Source: Pieris napi (taxonomy: Eukaryota; Arthropoda; Insecta; Lepidoptera; Pieridae). Taken from it: DNA of 64,000 nucleotides. Shown here one piece after another: positions 22,801 through 36,200 of this stretch. The notes under the pieces are model-generated. The model worked only from the letters and a program-made list of their open reading frames with translations, was not told the origin of the DNA and did not search any database. The position numbers and the translations under genes were made by a program. The stretch spans positions 4,650,001 to 4,714,000 of the forward strand of contig NC_062241.1 in NCBI RefSeq assembly GCF_905475465.1. Reading direction: 5' to 3'. The number at the start of each line of letters is the position of its first letter. Positions within the stretch are counted from its first letter, which is position 1.

Positions 22801-25217
22801 AAGAGTAAAGTAAGTTAAGCTAGAGCACAAAGAATTCCTGAAATTCCTTAACCGTCGCTAACTTATACTTGATCTCTATTATCTTGTGTAAGTTTATTTT
22901 AACAACAAACACTTACCTTTTTTTATTTTTAGTTTTGCTTTTAACATTCAATTCAATTAAAATTGTAAATTTACGTCCTATTGTAAAAACTGTACTTGAA
23001 ATACTCGAAGTAATATAATAAATAATCTTTGATCTAATAAGCTTTTTTATTTATAGCAATTTGATATCTACTTGTCTAAAAAGAAGTATCTATAATAAAA
23101 CTATTTTAAACCAAAATAAAATCAATGATTATTTAAAAAGGTATAAACGTTTGGAATTGAACGAAGCTTATAAAACGAATAGCTATGACCAATTGCGCTT
23201 TTAAAGTAGGTACCTAAATATATTCTATTTCAATAAAACAAAGCGGTTTATATAACACATATACTCGTTCACCTACGTCAAGGGGCCTCGTCGAAACTAG
23301 AAGGCTATAAAGAATGTATTAAATATCGTTTAACAGAAAAAGCAATAAGTTTCGGATGGCACTCGGGCATCTCATTGTTTACGGATCGAACCTAAATTTC
23401 TCTGTTTTGCTTTATTCGTGTTATTTTACGAATTGACACGGAATTTCTACATCTGACCTTTGTCAATTGTTGGAGGGAAAATATATTTAAAAATACATTG
23501 AATGGGCATGCAATATTGTTGGGTGATTTGCGCCTAGTATTTATAAAGCGTGTGATGGTATTAAGACGTGCGTTTCAACGCCAGCGTTGAATCAATGGAT
23601 GTTTCATCATCACATAGATATGCCTTCTGAGATAGCTTAGGTACTTCAATATTTTTCTAAAATAAATCTGCTTCTAAAAGGTTAAAAATACACTTGTTAG
23701 TAATTGATACTGCTTTGACTGCGTTCTGCTTGTTACATGTCTGTAAGGTGAGATCATTGTACATTAACGGCGATACTCTATTTATTGTGGAAGAGCTATT
23801 TTCAATAGTCAGTATTAATATTAAAAAAGGTCAATAATAGCTGATATTAGATAGCTATATCCTACGGTATATTATGCTATAGCTGTATGGCCTTATGCTA
23901 TAGACGTATACTATAGTATTTTAGTTTTAGGTATATTCAACCTTTGCACGTAAACTTTAATTAAAATTGTGCTCTAAATTTTTTAATAGGTAAATTCCTT
24001 CAAAGCATAGCATAAGCCCAGAGAAATTCTTCATATATTAACAAAACCTTTTGATCACTTTTGTCGTTTATTATTTGAACTTCAGCGTGCGACTCTCATC
24101 TCTGACGTCGTAGGTTCGATCCCCGGTTGTGCACCAATGGACTTTCTTTCTATGTGCGCATTTAACATTCGCTCAAACGGTGAAGGAAAACAACGTGAGG
24201 AAATCGGCTTGCCTTAGACCCAATGAGTCGATGTCGTGTGTCAGGCACAGGACTCAGGAGGCTGTTCTTGATTATGACAAATGATTATAACACAGATTCG
24301 GAAATCTGAGGCCCAGACCTAAAAAGGTTGTAGCGCCACTGATTTATTTATTATCATTTTTTTATTATGATCAATTTGTTAATATGTTTTTTATTGTTAA
24401 AAACCTTAAGGCAACGAAGACTCGTGTGATGCTTTTAAACAAGCATTGGTATAAATATTATTGCACATTAACCGCTTTACAAACGCTAAAAATTAAGTCA
24501 GTTATATGGTTTATTTACGACTATTTAGTTAATATTATATTGGTAAAATAAATTTTCCCGTATAAAATTTTTACGGTGTAATGGATAAAAATTCCGAGCT
24601 TCCAAACCGAAATAATTAATTCCCCGGCAATCGAACTTATAGGCCTTCGAATAAAACCTTTTTTGAACCAAGACTGTAACCCACTTAACCACCTATTCAC
24701 CTTAACCCACTTTTTAAACGACTATTATATATTTATTGCAGAATCTGTGAACTTTCCCGCCTAGCGCTTTGGTGCGCGGTGGTAGTGTTTTTCGCTAACT
24801 GCGTAAACGGTGCGCCGGCGCAACTGTGTACTGCAGCAGCTGAAAACGACCCGAGGGCTGCGCGCTTCTGTCAGGCACTTAACACTTTCCTGGAGTTATA
24901 TGCCGAGGCAGCAGGCGAACAAGTGCCTGAATACCAAGGTAATATTTAGCTTAGAGTGTTTTACTGAAATCATAGCTTGCAAAAAACATAACAAGAACAA
25001 TTGTCTGCTATAATGAAGTCTAATATTAGCTATTTGCCCGGTAAAAACCACCTAGACAGCCTATAAAAATAATTACAGACTACACATTGTACCCTTGGTA
25101 AAAGGATTTATTTTTATTGTTGTAGCCCTAGTTCGCGACTACCCTCAACTGTTGGACTCCGGCATGAAAAGGCAAGACGTTGTCCACTCCTTCCTTCGTT
25201 TTGGCCGCAGGCGCTGA
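10881..25217 (+). CDS. Ms: Myosuppressin (FLRFamide) neuropeptide precursor
   Basis: Three exons: 10881-10891 (only 11 coding bases, M-A-F-G split), 24742-24938 and 25126-25217. The junction phases (2, then 1) give a 99-residue precursor with no internal stop. Residues 1-27 form a signal peptide (hydrophobic LALWCAVVVFFANCV, likely cut after VNG). A cysteine-containing spacer follows, with an acidic helical part around 45-72. Then comes KR (84-85), QDVVHSFLRF (86-95), Gly96 as amide donor and RRR to the end. Cleavage at KR and RRR, Gln cyclisation and amidation would give pQDVVHSFLRF-NH2, the myosuppressin known as Manduca FLRFamide I. It acts through myosuppressin GPCRs and inhibits visceral muscle and feeding. 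It is secreted from neurons and enteroendocrine cells. Length and layout match insect myosuppressin precursors. The first intron is very long (13,850 bases), the second 187. Confidence 0.95.
16395..16948 (+). mobile_element. Helitron remnant with a Rep/helicase-like fragment
   Basis: Begins TCTATATATATAAAAGAAAG after an A and ends GTTAGCCGGGTCAGCTAG before a T, as Helitrons do. An ORF at 16593-16886 includes ELEVNEEMHNQALILIENMC, which resembles the stretch between Rep and helicase domains of Helitron proteins ('NxALxxIExxC'). After that point the similarity is lost, so the protein is a fragment. The similarity is judged by eye. Confidence 0.6.
17475..17540. repeat. Long near-perfect palindrome
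   Basis: Arms 17475-17502 and 17513-17540 (28 bases each, about one mismatch) around a 10-base centre. Each arm carries ATTGCAGGAAATATAT or its complement. Confidence 0.85.
19889..19926. repeat. Short inverted repeat
   Basis: GGAGTTATAAC (19889-19899) and GTTATAACTCC (19916-19926) are exact complements. The following CGGTTGGACCAATTTTGAA resembles motifs inside insect Helitron-like repeats, so this may be part of a degraded element. Confidence 0.55.
21176..21411 (-). repeat. tRNA-derived SINE, family A, copy 1
   Basis: On the minus strand it begins with an A-box-like TGGTCTAGTGGTTAG and B box GGGTTCGATCCCC, as in a tRNA. A non-tRNA body follows (GATGTGATGAGCATTTGGTG) and the end is GGTGTGAATTGTC. 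The body and tail recur at 52467-52680. Confidence 0.8.
24078..24350 (+). repeat. tRNA-derived SINE, family B, copy 1
   Basis: Contains CGACTCTCATCTCTGACGTC followed by B box GGTTCGATCCCC, then GTGCGCATTTAACA, GGTGAAGGAAAACA and GTGTGTCAGGCACAG, ending GCCCAGACCTAAAA. The same order of motifs occurs in inverse orientation at 29636-29901. Confidence 0.8.
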
Positions 25218-25377
25218 CGGTCATCGCTGCGACGTAAACGCGCTTAAACCGACACCGAAACGCAATGCTAAATTATAACCCTTTATTATTTGTCCAAAAC
25301 ATTATGTAAGTTAGTCATACATTCATCATTTATTATGCCAACGTCGCCAAGAACAGACGTCTCTCTCCTTGTAGATT

Positions 25378-25483
25378 AATAAATGTACTTATTGTTCCAA
25401 GTATTATAGATATAAGTAAATTGTTGGCATTTACGTCGCGTTTCATTTGATATGCAATTATATTTAATAATGTTTTAAATAAA
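25378..25483 (+). terminator. Ms: Poly(A) signals of myosuppressin
   Basis: AATAAA occurs at 25378-25383 and again at 25478-25483, 160 and 260 bases after the stop codon. Either could be used. Confidence 0.55.
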
Positions 25484-27268
25484 TACATATTTGTGAAGCT
25501 CCGAGTGTTTTAATTACAAGTAAACTTTTTTTACACCTTATGTTATTTTCTGATCAGCAATTTATTTTTGTTTCATAACACTTTTTTTAAGTGACACTAA
25601 TTTGAGTGTCACTTACCAACAAGTAATTCAAAACATCGTGAAAAAACAAAACTAGATATTAAATTGACTTTATTTCAAATAGAAAAAGTAGTTACATAGG
25701 TAACATTTCAAATAGAAATGTAAAATCGGCAGTTGAAACGCACTTATAATATTAACGACTGTGCTAATTCAGATGTACACGAAACTAGACAATCAGTTGT
25801 AGGTACACGAAATTAATTCTGATACAAACATTTGACAATCAAAAGTATATTCTGAATTCGGCCTATAATATATAACTATACTTATTAAACGTCCGAAGTT
25901 AATAATGTCAGTTAAAACACGAGCAGTATTGGTTTGGATTTAAAAATGTTTTGTCACATTTATTTATTAGTAGTGACACGAGAGTGAAAAAGACAAAACA
26001 TATTTATGAATAATATCCAGCCAATATTTTTCACCTTTGATAGGACTAATTAATTTATTTACTATTAGTCAAGTCAAATTCGTTTACAACTGTATTAGCA
26101 GCACTATATCTAGAATAAAGCATTTGTACGTAGGAAAACATTTTAATAGATTATTATCCATATCGTTTATTTATAAATAATAATTTTATTCAAGACGGTT
26201 TCGATCAAGTGTTCTGTATTAGTTAAATGTTCCGATTATAAATACTTTTAATTAAATATAGTCTTAGAATTGAAAGCTGTGGTTCACAAAAACTCCAGTT
26301 GTAGTTCACAGCAACTTTTTAAAATCACATGGTCTAGTATGTATTGTCATCAACGCGGACGTGTCGAAAACGTTTTAGATAAAATAATAGAGAGCGCAAT
26401 AAAAAATGTAATAATATATATACCGAATATCAATGGTTAACATTTTCATAATCTTGGTTCTCCTTACTTATATTAATATTATTCAACGGGTACATATTAA
26501 TCATTCTAGACTTTTTGACTTGACTGACTAACTTTTTAGAATTAGGTCACAGTACCGATAATTTATTTTCTTGGTTCATTTTTTTTTAGTTTTAATTTTT
26601 AATTTTATGGTTGTTGTATTAACACTGTTTATTTCGCTGGTCGTGGCCACATGTTATAGGGACGGCACCGCCTTTTAAATTTTTGTATGTCAATTTGTAT
26701 CACGTGTTTGTCCTAAATTTGTGGTCCAAAAAACAAATCTAATTTGAAAATTAGAAAAAACTTTAGCGTAGTCGGTATCGTCATCATAAAAGGTCTCCTC
26801 CTTATTATACCCTTGCTTGAGTGTTGTAGAAGTATTACTGTACACACTACAAAAAATTATATATCAAAAGGGCAATTAATTCTTTGTAAAATTATAATTA
26901 AATAAAGTGGATTAAATAATATTAAAAAAGTAAGGTACGTTCCTAGAAAACTATAAACATCGCACCAATAGACACAATCTATATTAAATACATACAGTTA
27001 AAAATATCTTTGGCGTTTTAAATAATTTACAAATTACTAGCTTTTTAAAGTCTTCGTGATATGTGATAATGACGTTTAATTCGATGACAATTCATACTAT
27101 ATCGTGTATACAATATAAGATAGAAAAAACTACATTATAAAAACAATCCATATTTATCCAATGGAGACTGCGAGGTACAAAACAATATCAAATACTACAA
27201 TAAAAATTTACATCATAAAATTTAACTTAAAATTAGAAAATAAAACTTATGATTAGATATGTCATGGA
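25484..27268. other. Tail-to-tail intergenic region between myosuppressin and C2CD5
   Basis: No coding sequence seen. It should contain the 3' UTR of the minus-strand C2CD5 gene. A perfect hairpin at 25589-25614 (AAGTGACACT / AGTGTCACTT, 6-base loop) lies between the two convergent genes. Confidence 0.55.
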
Positions 27269-30200
27269 TTAGTACGTTATGTGAACCACGTCGCCGCCAA
27301 CAGACAGTAAACACTGACCCTAAAAAATAAAAAATAATTTAGTATTAAAGTAATGTAAGTATATAATGTTACTTATTCAAGTATTTTACAAAAGAATTGA
27401 AGATTCATTAAAATGTACTCCCGTAAAACCAAATAAAACTTTAAAAACCATTTAAAAATTAATTAATATGTCGCACCGTTTAAAGTTTAAATTCAACCGT
27501 CTCATTTCATCACAGCTTAAACCGAGTTTTTCAGAAAGAGTAATTTGCTTTATTAATTAAATGAAAATAAAGAAAAGATAATTAGATAATCATAATATAT
27601 AGAGATTTATTTGATTTTATACGTCATACTGGATCTAAAACTTGTGGTTGGAATAAATATTAATAAAACTGAATTATTTTATACCAGAAAATAACAAAGG
27701 AGGTTTTCTATTTAATTTGTAGTCTGTGAAGTTTACCTGATTCTTATGTGCGTTGTCCTGTAACATTAGGTGTGTGACGTAGAACGACGTGAGTGCGTTA
27801 CCGCCCAACGCCGACGTATACGCCCGCACTATTGCTAGGACCTAAAATATATACAACAGCTAACACAAATTTTAAACTCCGTGATTTGTTTGGGACTTTT
27901 GCAACAAACAATATGATTACAGTTGAGAAGGTATTGGGAGACTAGTTTCCAAGCTAGGTAAGAACCTGTGATATGAATAACCAGGCTTCCATTCCACAGC
28001 AAAGTCATACTGAGTGAAAAAAATGTGAGCCGTCACGGGACACCTGGCAGATGTGAAACATCGACATTATTTTGTAAAAGTAATATGCAGACAAGAACAG
28101 ATTGTGATAGGAACTAAATATGTCATAATGATAAAATAAATTAATAAATTTATTGAATAAACATTTATTTTCATTAAATACCAAATTTTCGAATGTTTTT
28201 CAAATCGTGACTACTTAATTCGTTTAATCAGTGACTTCGAAATACACACACCGTACACACTACTGCATATAGACTATATATATATATAGGTCGGTTATCG
28301 AAAGCTGGCGGGTTCACAGTACTCACACTAATGCAATTTCACATACAGTATGTTTCAAAATATGATTTTATTGCCATGCTATACATTTTAGTCCACTCTG
28401 GTTTTAGTAAGGTTGGGTGGGTTGTAAATAAATAAAAATGTGTCAAATACATATAAATATTAGGTGCATACGAGGGTGGATCCAAAAGTTCTAAGCCAGA
28501 CTAAGAACGTGAAAGAGTAGTTCGTGTAAATAATTTTTCATTTTTCGACATAAGCTCCATCTAGCTCAACACACTTCACTTTTACTTCACTAACTATTCT
28601 TTCAATACTCCTCTTAGAAACCCCAGTCGCATCTGATGTCAAATTAAATATAACATTTTTTCATTAAACTGTTTTTATTAAGATGCTTAAAATAATTAAA
28701 AACATTATGCACCGTTTCACGAGATTGCCCTGGTAATGTTTGAAAAAAGATCAATATGTATAAAATAATAATAATATAAAACAGTAAAGATCAACATAAA
28801 CAGTAGCAAAAGAAAAACAATAACTGTCTCTTTTATACTCATAAGCTTGACCGAGCGCGACAGAGACGGACAGTCTTTTCGTGATGTATTTCAGTTTGAC
28901 ATCACGTCTCGCGCTTATTCACAGACACTACACAAGCACAAAGTGTAAATGTGTTGAAGCCGCCAGCTTTAGATAACATACCTATACCATCATATAGCGT
29001 ATATAGGCGACGCGTCGACACGGCATGCGTCGCCACGCCAGAAATCGGTTTTACGTGCGGCTATAGGTGTTTCACATCAAAAATATTGTAGTCTTTTGAT
29101 AATACTGTAAGAGATAAGGCTTAGGCTAGTTAAAATACTAAACATACTTGTTATTACTTACCTCACATGTGAAAGTATGAAGAAACCCGCTAAGACCTCC
29201 CAATTCCCGTACTCCTGTTGTTTCACGTACGAATAATAGCCTTAATGCGCACACGCGCCGTACTATGCGACTGCCGCTAATGTGACTTAAAGTGGTTAGG
29301 GACACGCGACCGCTCTAAAACAAAGAAATTTTACAAAAATGTTAGCTTAGTCATAAATCGAGTGTAAATTCTCAATGTGTAAATACAAGGCACTTTTTTA
29401 TTCCGTTCCTAGATTCTTTTAGCGGAGGAAGTATTTTTGAAGTCCGTTCTACTTGCCTATAAGCAATCTCCTTGAAAAAGAAAGAGAAGAATCGAAAATA
29501 CTTTCTTGATCAAGTAGGGTACAAAGTAAAGTCATTCAAAGATCAAGAAATTATTATAACAATGTAAAAATTTAACATTATAATTTACGAAATTTTCACG
29601 TCAAAGTTATGTCTATAAAGTTAAAATGGCATAAAAAACCTACGGCGCTACGTTTTAGGTCTGGGCGTCTGATTTCTATAGCTCTTTCCTAATTATTTGT
29701 TTTTCTAATAGATGGGGCATCTGTGCCTGACACACGCCATCGACTGGATCTAATGCATGCCGGTTTCCTCACGATGTTTTCCTTCACCGTAAGAGCTAGT
29801 GTTAAATGCGCACTTAGATAGATAGCCTATTGAGACACAGGTGTTCGAACCCACGACCTCAGGGATGAGAGTCGCACACTGAAGCCACTAGGCCGACACT
29901 GTTCTTTAAATGACATAACCGGAGAATTATAAAAGTTTTTTGAAGTGAAACTTCTTTATCGACGTATGGGAGAAATTTTGTAGCAAATCGTCACGTTTTT
30001 CGGTTACGCGCCATGTTGCTTTTTGAAGTCAAACGTCAAACTTCTTTATCGGCGTTGGAAAAAAATTACCGTCACTACTGTAAATAACGATATAGTAGTA
30101 ATAAGGTAAAATGAAATAATTGTATTTGTATTCATCTCTATGCTAATAAAAGCCTTTTGTTAAACTTTATCTAATTTAACTTTATTTAACCAATTTCTGT

Positions 30201-33200
30201 AAAGTTACATATAGTAGATCATTTTTCGAAAAATTTGGTCATAAAGAAGTTTCACTTCTTACGTGTGTACACTGTACACCTAGTAGGTACACGCACACAT
30301 TTTTTTTTTAAATATGTCACATAAACCTATATTATTTCAATTTATGTCAAAATGGTTGGCCCGTTTTAACTCGACTTACCTGTCCACTATTCTTCTCCTC
30401 ATAATTCTCAGTATTAGTCTTGGCAAGTTGCTCCTCATCTAAAGCGAAGATATCGTCATCATTAGTTGTCTCCTTCTCGTTTGCTGGCTCCTTGCTTGGG
30501 TCTTGTAGAGGTATTGCTGTACCGGACACGACAAGCTGGATTTCATCCTAAACATTTTCATTAATTAATATTTTTTAAAATGTGTTTATTCAGTATGACA
30601 ATGCATTACAATGTGTAAGATTAGGGACCCTTTAATGTAACAAAAACCTGTTGCTACTAAAAAAAGTTCTACACCGAAAAAGGGACAAATTTGACTTATG
30701 AAAAAAACACAAACTTGACGTAAAAAAGGCTAAGTATTTTTTACGTTTTACCTACAAAAAAAATCTAAATATTTACTTACTCAAGTGACCTAATACAAAA
30801 ATGACAAATATTTCAATATCACGAACAATGTATCAAAGTCTACTAGTTCCAGGTTTAGTAAACCTTTTTTAAAAAAAATGTTATCTTTAGTTGTGCGATT
30901 TTTACTGTTTGTGATGAAATGGAACGTAATTACCACTCGCCATTAAACCACTTTTAATGTGGAGCACCGCACTTAATAAAATGGGTACATTAACTAACAA
31001 TAAAAATGTATAGACTCAGATGTTCAGACTCGTATTGAAATTAAAAATTGTGCGCGACCAAAAAGGTTTACCATCACTGACATGTCAAAAAATGATAGCT
31101 GTCAGAATATATGGAATTAAAAATCAGAGTATATATAAAGCTACAATATGCATTACCGTATCAGTAATTTTAAAACGTCCGAAATATTAAAACTTCATAA
31201 TATTATTATAAAAGTATATATTTATATATTTTATTTTTTATTTATTTACACTTCGTAGCAATAAAAATAAAAGAAACACAAATAACACAATACATAAAAA
31301 TTATAAGGGATGCAACGGGCGGCCTTATCGCTAATAAGCGATCACTTCCAGGCAACCCTAGTTAAAGAGAAAAACTAAAAAAAAAAGAAACATATATTTT
31401 TATATCAATCTACTTACCTCAGATAAGTCCAGCTGAAATGTGGGCGGCGCAAGCGCAGCTGGTTGCAACCTTCGCAATTTGTACGCGGCACCACTTAGCG
31501 CAGATGACACTAGACGTTCCGCACTAGTTCCCACTGGACCTACACGAGTACGCCATACCTGCAACATTATTAAAAATTAATCAATTGATATATTATTTGA
31601 AAATGTTTATCGACTAGAAATTCTTCGATTAGAAATATATATGTGTATATGTATGTCAGGGAATTCTTGGATTATCAGGATATGTTCTGAGTTATTTGAC
31701 CGTTGATTTTTATTGTTGCTTTGGTCAATCATTGAGATTTCTCCAATTAAATTTGAAAAACATAGTTTAATTTGGTTTGTTTTGTTATTATTTAATTGTT
31801 TCATCGTTTGGAATCATTACTTAAGGGATATATTGTTACGACCACAAATCAAATCAGAGCAAATCTTGACGCCATCTTGACTTTTGACGGTGGGTTCAGG
31901 GAATGCAAGACAGTACTGATTAAGTATTCAGTGGAACATTGTGGTGATGAGATGTTGTACCGAGTTGGGTCTATGTGATTTATGGTTGGTTAGATAGTGA
32001 TTTCGGTGGGTGATAAGTGAGATCGGTGCCGTGAACCCGCTGCTCATTATAATTAAAGCTACAAGTGTTATTTGTAATGTTAAAAGGAATCAATGTAAAT
32101 TAAATATTTTACGATAATTATTCGTGTCTTTTGTGCTCGCATTTTACCCACATGACATTCACTAAGCCGATGACCATATCGATGGAGTGACGATATTTCT
32201 CCGACATATATTTTAGTTTATATCATAAACCAAAATCAAAACTTACTGTTAAATATAGTATTATTAAGACTGAAACTTGTGCTTAATAAAGGTAGATTAA
32301 AACATTATAAAAATTACACGAAACCGTAATGAAAATTGATGGGCGTTGCATTTGTCCATAGACAGAAATTAGGACTTTAGGCTAAATGACCCGTGTTTGT
32401 CCCCAATCCCAAACAAAATATATAAATAAAAAATACCTGCGTAAACGCATAAGGAAGCGCATGCACCGCAGTAGAAGGTTTTAACTGGTCCGTAAATACT
32501 TGCATGTTGCTACGACGCGATGCTAGTAACTTTGCTGTCTCCACCTGTTCAAAAATGTATTGCAAAAGCATAAAAGAACCAGTAAGGGCCTACAGTAATC
32601 TTTATACATAACTTCTGTGTGGATGTTTGTAATTCCTTCTAAACGGAATGACCGATTTGAATAACTTTTTGTTGTGTTCGAGTGGATTCATGAACGGTTT
32701 AAAATTAAAACGGATCTAGTAGTTTTAGTATATTTTCCTATCCACGTCCGAATATAATTATATCTTAGAAAAAGGAGTGAAAAGCTCGCACAGGACGCTG
32801 TCATATTTCTATCCTATGTCATTATCTGTATTGCAAATAGTAAACACAATCTATTCTGTCATTGTCATATGTCAAGCAATAATATTTGTTGTTTGACATT
32901 TGACTGTCATGTTTAGATTTTGTCACCTTACCGAATGAGTTCTAAGTTAACAATAATGCTAATATATTTTAACTTGAACTCACGTCTTCCGCCTCATCCA
33001 ACTCCAGGACGCAGGTATCTTTGTCCGCACACAGGTCTAAAGCTGGAGGCTCCTCTGCCTCGCTTTCTACTGCCGCGCGAGTTTGCTCGTTTATAGCTAA
33101 AATCGAATTTAACGTTTAAAAATGTGACAATTGTCAGGCGTACTTTATTTTGGATTAGGTTCATTGTTAACTAACTCTATTTCCAATGTATAGACAACAA

Positions 33201-36200
33201 AGTATTTAATTTTGTCTATGGTTACACAACTAATATAACTGGGAAATCACAGCCTAAAATACAGTTTTTACCACATTTTAAATATAAAATAAAATAATAG
33301 TTCTAAGTTACGTCATACATTTTGAATAACCTCATAACTTGTGGCGTTGCACTTTCTGACACGGATTTTTGAATTCTTGTTTTTTGTAGACAAGTAGGTG
33401 ATCAGCAGGCTGTCACGGCTATTCTAAGATATTACAGGTTCTTTACAATCTTTTGGTAGTCGTTCAGAGCAAACAAAAATATATAATACATACCAACATC
33501 AAAGTCATTGGCTGTCTTGTTCGCAGTGAACGTATCCCATAGAGCTTTCTGTATCTCTATGGCATCTTTGTCTTTTTCTGAAGCCTAAAAACATTATTAT
33601 ATAAAAAAAGCGTTGCTCTGAGAAGAACACTTGTAATATAACTTAAAGATCATGTCCCTTAAAAGAACAGTTCTTCACAGATTTGTCTACCTCATGCTAC
33701 GGACAAAATTTATTTAATCAAATCGATAACTACAACAACATCAATACTTGTTCAAATCACAATAGTTCGCTCATTTCCAATAGATGGCGCGATACACTAA
33801 TGATAATTCACTTAAACACGCTTACTGATTGTGATTTTTAATATTAAATAAGAGAGTGATACGAAAAGATTTAAATCATTTAGTCCCCTAATCAAAAGTG
33901 CGAAAGCGGGGAACGAGAACTTGCAAGACAAATCTCCGCTACTCTTTTTAAAGTTTTGGTATACAAGGAAAAAATACTAAAAAACCAAACAAAATTGTTA
34001 TTGTTAGGTCCAAGCTCGCGATTATGGATCCATTTTAAAGACTTCATTTATTATATTTAAACAACAACCAAACAATCCGATTTCTGTAAACCTGTTCTTT
34101 TAAATACCTTAATTCTTGGTGGTGCTGGAGGCGGTAAGGCTGCTAATTTTACAGCTGTACCAGTAGCTAATGCCATGACACAACGCTCGCCTATTGCTAT
34201 TTGTGTATGCAGAGAGAATAACGCGTTTGCACCCTGCATAAAAATAGAGAACACTAGAATTTGTTTCTACTTCTCTTCATAAAAATTATAGAGTATAGAC
34301 GATTTTTTTCTGTATCTTATGGTACACTTAGAATGACTGTTATTTAAAGCTAAACAAGGAGGCTCTAGTTACCAAGTTCCAGTGGCTTTTGGGGCCTATA
34401 TTAAAAATTTACATAATTTTTAATTAACAAATAACGACATATAATTAAACATGGCATCTGAATAACTAGGAATAGGAATGTGGATCGAAAAATATAAATA
34501 AACTACTGTCTACTGTAGACATACGCCCGAACCCAATAATTAATCCACAATCTTAGATTGAAAACAATCTGAGATCAGACCGTGACAGTCGATCGATCTG
34601 CGTCCCAATAACCAAACCCTACGAAGACAATCCATTTTTGGCGACGGTTAAAATGCTCTTTTTCGTTCCATTTTACCGAGTTTTCACTCATAATTGATAA
34701 TCAATGTAAACCAAATAAAGTAAATAAAACCGTACAAAGAACATTAAAATATACATGTGTATGTTTAGAACATAACAAACAGTTTTTTTAATTATTTAAA
34801 AAACTGGTGTAAGATAAAATCTGTTAAAATAATTAAGGGTTGAAATCGAGCTTTCGTTAACTGTCATTTTCATACAAAGGTCTATCCACAGACACCGATA
34901 CGACCTCCCATGGATAGCTTGTATCGACAGATGGCTATTACAATCCGATTGGTTATTGGCACACTTTTTACAACATTTGGATTACTATCTCAGATGGTAG
35001 ATTATGGATTGAGATAGGTTATTGGGTTTGGGCGTTAGTCACTCGCAGGGAAAGAAGCTGATTTCCTAGAGGTTAATAACATTTTAAGAAAGGATTGCTT
35101 ATCCTTTGAAGATGACTTTTCTAAAGGAAAGCATGAACTTGTTTGTACAACACACCTACCTGCATTCTAAGCTTAGCCAGCAACAATTTGTGTAGTTCAT
35201 ACTCTAGGAAGGGTAGTTGGTCCGAAATATCTCTCGCACCGGGCTCCGCGGCTGGTGGAGCGCGACGTATTCTACCCGCTATAATATTTATTGGATTTTA
35301 TACTTTAACTTCTTATAATAATAATAATATAGCATTTACATTTTTAAACATATTTTTTTTCTTTTGCTGGTTATTCTATATTCTAGCTTCCTTCAGTAAC
35401 GTCGATCGGAACCCCTTCACGGGTAAACGCCTCCTCCAGAACTTCAGAACTCTTCAGAACTTATAAATAGATTTTAAATTCCCTTACTGGAACTTACTAC
35501 TCTTTTACTTTGTTGGTTTTTGGACTTTCATTAGCTTCCAGTGTGTACAATTCTAGGTTTATATATATATATATACCTATTATATATTTAAAAATCGTTA
35601 AAAAATCGTACATTTTCATTTTAAGTCGCCATATTTAATATTTTAAAATTAATTAGAAGCCCATAACTTAATAAATAAACACTATACAAAAAAATTGTGC
35701 GTCCACATTAATACCTACTAATGTTTCTGTATTATCCACAAGATCAGCAAATATTTGTATGCCGTTTTACAAAAAGTACGAAAGTAAAAGTCGATCTTTA
35801 AATACATTAAAGCCTTTGATCGATAAACCTAATTATAAATGAATAAACAAATTCTCATTATGATGTCACGGCTTTCATATATACATACCAACAGCGGTGA
35901 GTGTCACTGCTTTGCCGTAGGAAGTCAGTCTGTTCGGTTTCGCGCACGTCGCTAGTATAACAGTAGGAACGCGGGCACGACTGGAATGTTTTCGTGTCAG
36001 GAAAAATAATTATTGTTTCGTTAAAATATATGAATATTATATACACACTAGCTGACCCGACAAACGTTGTTTTGCCATTCTAAGAAACATTGTTTTAGTT
36101 CAATAAAAATAACTATTTGCTATAATTAATAATATTCCATAATATAAAAAAATTAAGGGTTGTATGTATTTTTGTATGTTGTATCATAAAAAAAATAAAA

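Larger units (their letters stand above)
10892..24741 (+). other. Intron 1 of myosuppressin
   Basis: Donor GTACGT after 10891 and acceptor ATTTATTGCAG before 24742. It is AT-rich and contains a Helitron (16395-16948), a long palindrome (17475-17540), a SINE of one family on the minus strand (21176-21411) and a SINE of another on the plus strand (24078-24350). I see no other supported gene. A GC-richer patch at 14360-14460 and a short hydrophobic ORF at 18994-19233 are the only other coding-like signals. Confidence 0.75.

Noticed and set aside
24085..24140. tRNA gene
   Set aside because: Only the B box and a degenerate A box are present; the same sequence recurs inverted at 29636-29901, so it is a SINE.
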